Shown here in pieces: positions 58,662-64,000 of a DNA stretch of 64,000 nt. The translations under genes and the position numbers were made by a program. The stretch spans positions 1-64,000 of the forward strand of contig CAWCZY010000009.1 of NCBI GenBank assembly GCA_963800215.1. The letters are read 5' to 3'. The DNA is from JAJPKK01 sp963800215 (GTDB lineage: Bacteria > Pseudomonadota > Alphaproteobacteria > Rhizobiales > Xanthobacteraceae). The notes under the pieces are model-generated. The model worked only from the letters and a program-made list of their open reading frames with translations, searched no databases and was not told the DNA's origin. Position 1 is the stretch's first letter. The number at the start of each line of letters is the position of its first letter.

Positions 58662-58876
58662 GTATTTTCCACTTTCAACCTGCCTGTCGATCGATGTAGT
58701 GGAAAAGACAATAAATTCAAACTGCTGGGATAAATAATCTTCATCGGCTTCTCCCGCCCTCAACCCCCTGTGAGAACGAGGTTTTCCACTGTAGCTACAG
58801 AGTCTGGCGGCTGCCGGTGGAAAAATCAACAAAGACTGGCGCTTAGCCACCAACAGACGGCCCTCGATAAGCGCCA

Positions 58877-59042
58877 CAACCTGGTCCGCCTCGCCGAAGG
58901 CTTCGACGCCGCCCGGATGGATGCCCTGCTCCTGATGGCGGCGACCTCCAACAGCGTCGGCTATGCCGGCCGCGGCGACTTCGCCATGGCCCCGGACGGC
59001 CGGCTGCGCCGCCGGACCGGGCGCGAGATGGCGCCGTTCGAG
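58877..59042 (+). pseudogene. Partial second copy of murU
   Basis: Encodes NLVRLAEGFDAARMDALLLM, AATSNSVGYAGRGDFAMAPD and GRLRRRTGREMAPF, matching murU residues encoded at 57171-57332. At DNA level they differ at a small share of positions, nearly all third codon positions (GAG/GAA, GCG/GCC, GAC/GAT). Start and end of the gene are missing. Confidence 0.9.
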
Positions 59043-59182
59043 CGGGGAACGAAGGTCAAGCGCAGAATAGCTTGCAACATTCAGGTTAAATCGCCGCTGC
59101 GGAAGCCGCGATCATTGCGAGTGCAGCGTGATAAACTCGCGCGATTCGCAATCAGCGTGAAACCCTGATCGTCGCCCGCTCC

Positions 59183-59302
59183 GCTCCCTACTCCTTGAAA
59201 AAGGAAGGATCGGGAAGGGGATCGCGGGTCGCACGGACCGCGCCTGTGGTGCGTCCGCGGGCCCCCTCCCCAACCCTCCCCCGCAAGCGGGAGAGGGAGA
59301 AA
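59183..59302. repeat. Paired inverted repeat arms before addB
   Basis: Left arm CTCCCTACTCCTTGAAAAAG-GAAGGATCGGGAAGGGG region (59183-59220) and right arm CCCCCTCCCCAACCC, CTCCCCCGC-AA-GCGGGAGAG (59262-59300). The right arm ends within about 10 bases of the addB start, so its GGGAGA may serve as the ribosome site. Confidence 0.75.
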
Positions 59303-59309
59303 GAGCACC

Positions 59310-62300
59310 ATGAACCCGCGCGTGTTCACCATTCCGCCGTCGGTGCCGTTCCTGCCGGCGCTGCTCGGCGCGTTGAAAGATGGCCGGCTGGTCGAGGGTC
59401 TGTCGGCGGCCGATCCGCTCGCGCTCGCCGGCGCCACCATCTTCCTGCCGACGCGGCGGGCGTGCCGGCTGGCGCGCGACGCGTTTCTCGATGTGCTCGG
59501 GGTCGAGGCGGCGCTGCTGCCGCGCATCGTGCCGATCGGCGACATCGACGAGGACGAACTGGTGTTCGCCGACATGGCGACGGGGGCCGCCGCCGTTGAT
59601 GCCCTCGACCTGCCGCCGGCGCTGGGCGGGCTCAAGCGCCGCTTCATGCTGGCGCGGCTTGTCTATGCATGGGCCGGACGGCTGGAGCCGCGGCCCGGCG
59701 AGCCGTCGCTGATCGTGCGCCACCCGGCGGCTGCCCTCGCGCTCGCCGACGATCTCGCGCGGCTGATGGACGACATGATTACGCGGGAGGTGCCGTGGCA
59801 GCGCCTCGACGGGCTGGTGCCCGACCATCTCGACGAATACTGGCAGCTCACCCTCAAGTTCCTGCGGATCGCCAGCGAGCAGTGGCCATCGATCCTCGCC
59901 GCGCACGGCGCCATCGAGCCGGCGGAGCGGCGCGACCGCCTGATCGCCGCCGAAGCGCGCCGCCTTGCCGCGGCGCCCGACGCGGCCGTCATCGCGGCCG
60001 GCTCGACCGGCTCGATGCCGGCCACCGCGCGCCTGCTCGCGACCATCGCGAGCCTTCCCCGCGGGGCGGTGGTGCTGCCGGGCCTCGACACCGCCCTCGA
60101 CGATGCCGCGTGGAACCTCATCGGCGGCGCGGCGGCGGAGAACTCGCCCCCGGTCGCCGGCCACCCGCAATTCGCCATGCATGGGCTACTAGCGCGCATC
60201 GGCATCGAGCGCAGCGAGGTCGTGGCGCTGGCGCCGCCGGCTCCCCATGGCCGCGAAGTCCTGCTCAGCGAGGCGCTGCGCCCGGCCGCATCAACTGACC
60301 ACTGGCGCGGCACCCTGGCGGCGGCCAATGCCGGCGGCGGGCTCGACCGGGCGATGGAAACCGTCACCGTCATCGAGGCCGCCAATGTGGAAGAGGAGGC
60401 GCTTGCCATCGCGGTGGCGTTGCGCGAGGCGCTGACCTCGCCGGCCGGCACCGCGGCTCTGGTGACGCCCGACCGGGCGCTGGCACGCCGGGTCGCGGTG
60501 ACGCTGCGGCGGTGGAACATCGCGGCCGACAATTCCGGCGGCGATCCGCTGGCGGAAACCGCGGCCGGGGTGTTCGCGCGGCTGGTCGCCGCCGCGGCGC
60601 TGGACCGGCTCTCCCCGGTGGCGCTGCTGGCGCTGCTCAAGCATCCGCTGGCCCGCCTCGGGGCGCCACCCGGCGCCCATCTCGGCGCCATCGCCACCCT
60701 GGAGCGGGCGATCCTGCGCGGACCGCGCCCGCGTCCCGGCGCGGCCGGGCTCGCTCATGCGTTCGCGACCTTTCGCGCCGAGCTCGCCAAGCTGCGTGCC
60801 GATGAGCCGTCGCAAATACACCGCTCCGAGCCGCGCGCGCGGCTCCACGACGGCGCCCTCGAACGGGCGGGCGCGCTCATCGTCCGCATCACCGCGGCGC
60901 TGGCTCCGCTGGAGAGCCTGGCGGACGCGGGCGAGCAGGATTTCGCCGCCCTCGCCGCCCGCCACCGCGACGCCGTCGCTCAGATGAGCCTCGCCGCCGA
61001 CGGCGCGCCGGCGGCGTTTGCCGGCAGCGACGGCGCGGCCCTGGAAACAGCATTCTCCGACATCGCCGAGAATGCCGAGCCGTTGATGGTCGAGCCCGGC
61101 GACTATGCCGAATTGCTCGGCCTCGCCATCGGAGACCGCGTGGTGCGCCGGCCCGGCGCGCCGGACAGCCGCATCCGCATCTATGGCCCGCTGGAAGCGC
61201 GCCTCACCGGCGTCGGCCGCGTCGTCGTCGGCGGGCTGGTGGAGGGCGTATGGCCGCCCGACCCGCGCACCGATCCCTGGCTCAACCGGCCGATGCGCCA
61301 TGCGCTGGGGCTCGACCTGCCGGAGCGGCGGATCGGCCTGTCCGCCCATGACTTCGCCCAGCTGCTCGGCGCCGAGGAGGCTTTTCTCACCCGCTCCGCC
61401 AAGCTCGCCGGCGCGCCGACGGTGGCTTCGCGGTTCCTGCAGCGGCTCGCCGCGGTGGCGGGCGAGGCGCCGTGGCTGGCCGCGGTCGCGCGCGGCGAGC
61501 GCTACCGCCATCTCGGCCGCAGCCTCGACCAGCCCACGGCGCCGCCGCGCCCGGTGTCGCGCCCGGAGCCGCGGCCGCCGCGCGAGGCGCGCCCGACCCG
61601 TCTCTCGGTCACCGAGATCGAGCACTGGCTGCGCGATCCGTACACCATCTACGCCAGGCACATCCTCAAGCTGGCTCAGCTCGATGAGGTCGATCAGGCG
61701 CCCGGGGGCGCCGATCGCGGCAGCGCCATTCACGCCGCCATCGGCGAATTCACCAAGATTTATGCCGACCGGCTGCCCGAGGATCCCCATGCGGAGCTGC
61801 TGCGCATCGGCCGCGCGCATTTCGCCCCGCTCGACGATTACCCGGAGGCGCAGGCGTTCTGGTGGCCGCGTTTCGAGCGCATCGCCGCCTGGTTCGCCGA
61901 TTTCGAGCGGCAGCGCCGCACCCGGGTCGCGTCGGCCCGGGTCGAGATCCCCGGCGAATTGGCGATCCCCGCCGGCGACCGCACCTTCCACCTCACCGGC
62001 CGCGCCGACCGCATCGAGAAGCTCACCGACGGCAGCTATGCCATCCTCGACTTCAAGACCGGCACCCCACCGTCCGACCGGCAGGTGGAGATCGGCGTCG
62101 CCCCGCAGCTCACGCTGGAGGCGGCGATGCTGCGGGGCGGCGGATTCCGCACCATCACTGATCCCAGCCCTTCGATCTCCGCGCTCGTCTATGTCAGGCT
62201 CAAGGGCGGCGAGCCCGCCGGCGAGGAACACGTCGTCGCTTTCAAGGGCAGCAATCCCGATGCCAAGGCGAACGAAGCGCTCGCGCGTCTCACCACGCTG

Positions 62301-62441
62301 GTGACCCGCTTCGAGGACGAAACCACGCCCTACCGATCCCTCGTGCTGTCGATGTGGACGCAGCGCTACGGCACCTATGACGACCTCGCCCGCGTCAAGG
62401 AATGGTTGCTCGCCGACGACAGCGAGGAGGGCGAGCCATGA
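59310..62441 (+). CDS. addB: AddB subunit of the AddAB helicase-nuclease
   Basis: Intact, 1043 residues. Works with AddA to resect double-strand breaks for RecA. N-terminal inactivated helicase part with LAGATIFLPTRRACRLARDA and YWQLTLKFLRIASEQWPSIL, the middle with VRIYGPLEARLTGVGRVVVG-like text and GGLVEGVWPPDPRTDPWLNR, and a C-terminal nuclease domain where SYAILDFKTGTPPSDRQVEI carries the Asp and Lys of the PD-(D/E)xK motif, followed by GVAPQLTLEAAML. Alphaproteobacterial-type AddB. Stop overlaps the addA start as ATGA. Confidence 0.95.
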   Translation: MNPRVFTIPPSVPFLPALLGALKDGRLVEGLSAADPLALAGATIFLPTRRACRLARDAFLDVLGVEAALLPRIVPIGDIDEDELVFADMATGAAAVDALDLPPALGGLKRRFMLARLVYAWAGRLEPRPGEPSLIVRHPAAALALADDLARLMDDMITREVPWQRLDGLVPDHLDEYWQLTLKFLRIASEQWPSILAAHGAIEPAERRDRLIAAEARRLAAAPDAAVIAAGSTGSMPATARLLATIASLPRGAVVLPGLDTALDDAAWNLIGGAAAENSPPVAGHPQFAMHGLLARIGIERSEVVALAPPAPHGREVLLSEALRPAASTDHWRGTLAAANAGGGLDRAMETVTVIEAANVEEEALAIAVALREALTSPAGTAALVTPDRALARRVAVTLRRWNIAADNSGGDPLAETAAGVFARLVAAAALDRLSPVALLALLKHPLARLGAPPGAHLGAIATLERAILRGPRPRPGAAGLAHAFATFRAELAKLRADEPSQIHRSEPRARLHDGALERAGALIVRITAALAPLESLADAGEQDFAALAARHRDAVAQMSLAADGAPAAFAGSDGAALETAFSDIAENAEPLMVEPGDYAELLGLAIGDRVVRRPGAPDSRIRIYGPLEARLTGVGRVVVGGLVEGVWPPDPRTDPWLNRPMRHALGLDLPERRIGLSAHDFAQLLGAEEAFLTRSAKLAGAPTVASRFLQRLAAVAGEAPWLAAVARGERYRHLGRSLDQPTAPPRPVSRPEPRPPREARPTRLSVTEIEHWLRDPYTIYARHILKLAQLDEVDQAPGGADRGSAIHAAIGEFTKIYADRLPEDPHAELLRIGRAHFAPLDDYPEAQAFWWPRFERIAAWFADFERQRRTRVASARVEIPGELAIPAGDRTFHLTGRADRIEKLTDGSYAILDFKTGTPPSDRQVEIGVAPQLTLEAAMLRGGGFRTITDPSPSISALVYVRLKGGEPAGEEHVVAFKGSNPDAKANEALARLTTLVTRFEDETTPYRSLVLSMWTQRYGTYDDLARVKEWLLADDSEEGEP

Positions 62442-64000
62442 GCCCGCACCAGATTCCCGAGGCCGTGCGGCGCAAGCAGGCGGAGGCGTCCGAGCCGTCA
62501 TGCTCGGTCTTCGTCGCGGCCAATGCGGGCTCGGGCAAGACCCATGTGCTGGCGCAGCGGGTGATCCGGCTCATGCTCGACGGCGGCCCCGGCGGCGTCG
62601 ATCCCTCGCGCATCCTCTGCATCACCTTCACCAAGGCGGCGGCAGCCAACATGGCGGCGCGGGTCTACGACCGGCTGCGGAGCTGGATCGCGCTCGACGA
62701 CGCCGCGCTCGATGCGGCCATGCGCGAGATCGGCGTCATCGCCATCGACGCCAGGAAGCGCGCGCGGGCGCGCGCGCTTGTTCGCCGCCGCGCTGGAGAC
62801 GCCGGGCGGCCTCAAGGTCCAGACCATCCATGCCTTCTGCACCCGGCTGCTCCAGCAGTTTCCGTTCGAGGCGAACGTGGCGGCGCGTTTCACCGTGCTG
62901 GACGACCGCTCCCAGGCCGAGATGTTCGAACGCGCCACGCTCGCCGTGCTGCTCCAGGCGGCGGGCGAGCCGGCGAGCTCGCTCGGCCGCGCCCTGAAGC
63001 GCGCCGTCGCCGCCGCCGCCGACACGATCTTCCTCGCGGTGGTGCATGAAGCGATCAGGCAGCGCGACAAGCTGACAAAGTGGCTCGACGCCGCCGGCAG
63101 CGTCGAGCGGGCGATGGCGCAATTGTCGGCGGCGCTGGGCATCGACGCCGATGATGATCTCGCCGCGGTCGAGAAGGAGATCATCGACGGACCCCATCTG
63201 CCGCCCTCGCAATGGGCCGCTGTCGCCGCTGCGCTCGACGAGAGCACCAACAAAAGCGATCGGGCGCAGGCCGCGCAGTTGATGGCGGCCGCTGTGGCAT
63301 CAGGCCCGCTGCGGGTGGACGAATATCTCGGTGTTTTTTTCACCGACAAGATCGAGCCGCGCAAATGGGTGATCACCAGAGCGCTCGCCGACGATGATCC
63401 CGAACTGGCGCGCCGGCTCGGCGCCGAGCAGGACCGCCTGAAGGGCTTGGTCGAGCGCCGCAAGGCCGTCATTTGCCGCGACCGCACCGCGGCGCTCGTG
63501 GTCATTGCGCGCGCGGTGATCGCACGCTACGGCGCCGAGAAGGACCGCCGCGGGCTGCTCGATTACGACGATCTCATCGACAAGGCCGGCGACATGCTGG
63601 CGCAGGTCAATCCGGGCTGGGTGCATTACAAGCTCGACCTCGGGCTCGACCATGTCCTGATCGACGAGGCCCAGGACACCAGCGAGAAGCAGTGGCGGAT
63701 CGTGCGCCATCTGGTGGCGGAATTCGCCGCCGGGGCGGGCGCGCGCGGCCTCCTCACCCGCACCTTGTTCGCGGTCGGCGACGAGAAGCAGTCGATCTTT
63801 TCGTTCCAGGGCGCGGCGCCGCGCAAATACGAGGAGATGCGGAGATATTTCGCGGCGCTGTTCGGCGCTTCCGAGGTCACTTGGCGGCAGGTGCGGTTCG
63901 ACTACTCGTTCCGCTCCGGGCCGAATGTGCTCGGCGCGGTCGATGCGGTGTTCGCCGCCGCCGATATCTATCGCAGCATCACCACCGACGAAGCCGGCAT
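62438..64000 (+). CDS. addA: AddA subunit of the AddAB helicase-nuclease, cut by window end
   Basis: UvrD-type helicase and nuclease. ATG at 62438. Motifs in order: VFVAANAGSGKTHVLAQRVI (Walker A), ILCITFTKAAAANMAARVYD (motif Ia), after a break near 62778 KVQTIHAFCTRLLQQFPFEA, then DYDDLIDKAGDMLAQ, DHVLIDEAQDTSEKQWRIVR (Walker B) and TLFAVGDEKQSIFSFQGAAP (motif III). The 520 codons seen are the N-terminal half of a protein of about 1150; helicase motifs IV-VI and the nuclease lie beyond the window. The frame is open to the last base. Confidence 0.95.

Larger units (their letters stand above)
58662..59309. other. Insertion edge: upstream region, murU fragment and repeat
   Basis: No complete gene. 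It holds a lower-GC promoter-like stretch of the nucleotidyltransferase gene with three copies of TTTTCCACT (58665, inverted at 58698, 58782), the palindrome CTGTAGCTACAG (58789-58800), the murU fragment and the repeat arms before addB. Confidence 0.7.

Noticed and set aside
57612..58877. Insertion sequence around the nucleotidyltransferase gene
   Set aside because: No transposase, no terminal inverted repeats and no short target duplication were seen; the flank is a murU fragment, which fits homologous or illegitimate recombination better.

Overview
The window looks like chromosomal DNA of an alphaproteobacterium of the order Hyphomicrobiales (Rhizobiales), in the broad Bradyrhizobium/Rhodopseudomonas/Rhodoplanes neighbourhood. 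The grounds are very high GC, the str-S10-spc-alpha ribosomal superoperon followed by a DegQ-like protease, rarA and an RluA gene, a DivL-type tyrosine-bearing kinase next to a tsaE/phosphotransferase fusion, murU and addBA, a BA14K-type secreted protein, and dispersed CTCCC-N-GGGAG palindromes. This placement is inference from protein family and gene order.

Layout. 0.2-2.3 kb: a two-gene CoA unit (enoyl-CoA hydratase, family III CoA-transferase), minus strand. 2.8-8.2 kb: secreted hypothetical, methyltransferase, RluA pseudouridine synthase, rarA, DegQ-like protease, all minus. 8.2-28.4 kb: one long minus-strand ribosomal cluster read from rpsL down to rplQ, with tuf, fusA, secY, a second much shortened secY-like gene, adk and rpoA. 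29.0-31.6 kb: a diheme cytochrome c and two secreted proteins. 31.9-44.5 kb: the minus-strand cluster secE-nusG-rplK-rplA-rplJ-rplL-rpoB-rpoC, ending in a clear intrinsic terminator. 44.8-50.8 kb: a loose accessory stretch of small secreted proteins, two PilZ proteins, an exported deaminase, gene debris and tRNA-Trp. 51.0-52.0 kb: a VOC-fold dioxygenase-like protein. 52.4-64.0 kb: a plus-strand run divL, tsaE-phosphotransferase, murU, addB, addA, interrupted by an inserted nucleotidyltransferase gene flanked by a partial second copy of murU.

Quality warning. Single-base indels break more than half of the longer genes, including genes the cell cannot live without (rpoA, rpoB, secY, rplB, rplC, rplD, rpsK). 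Where I could work them out they are nearly all one extra base. I read them as sequencing or assembly errors, so broken genes are given as whole CDS spans with the breaks described, except where truncation is supported separately.

How the genes work together. The two large blocks supply ribosome, RNA polymerase core, elongation factors and the Sec channel. DivL links to cell-cycle control, TsaE to tRNA t6A formation, the phosphotransferase and MurU probably to cell-wall amino-sugar recycling, and AddAB and RarA to DNA repair. I did not find a defence island, CRISPR array or secondary-metabolite cluster. The most unusual items are the short SecY paralogue, long basic tails on Adk and ribosomal protein L5, the displaced tRNA-Trp with an att-like repeat, and the murU-flanked insertion.
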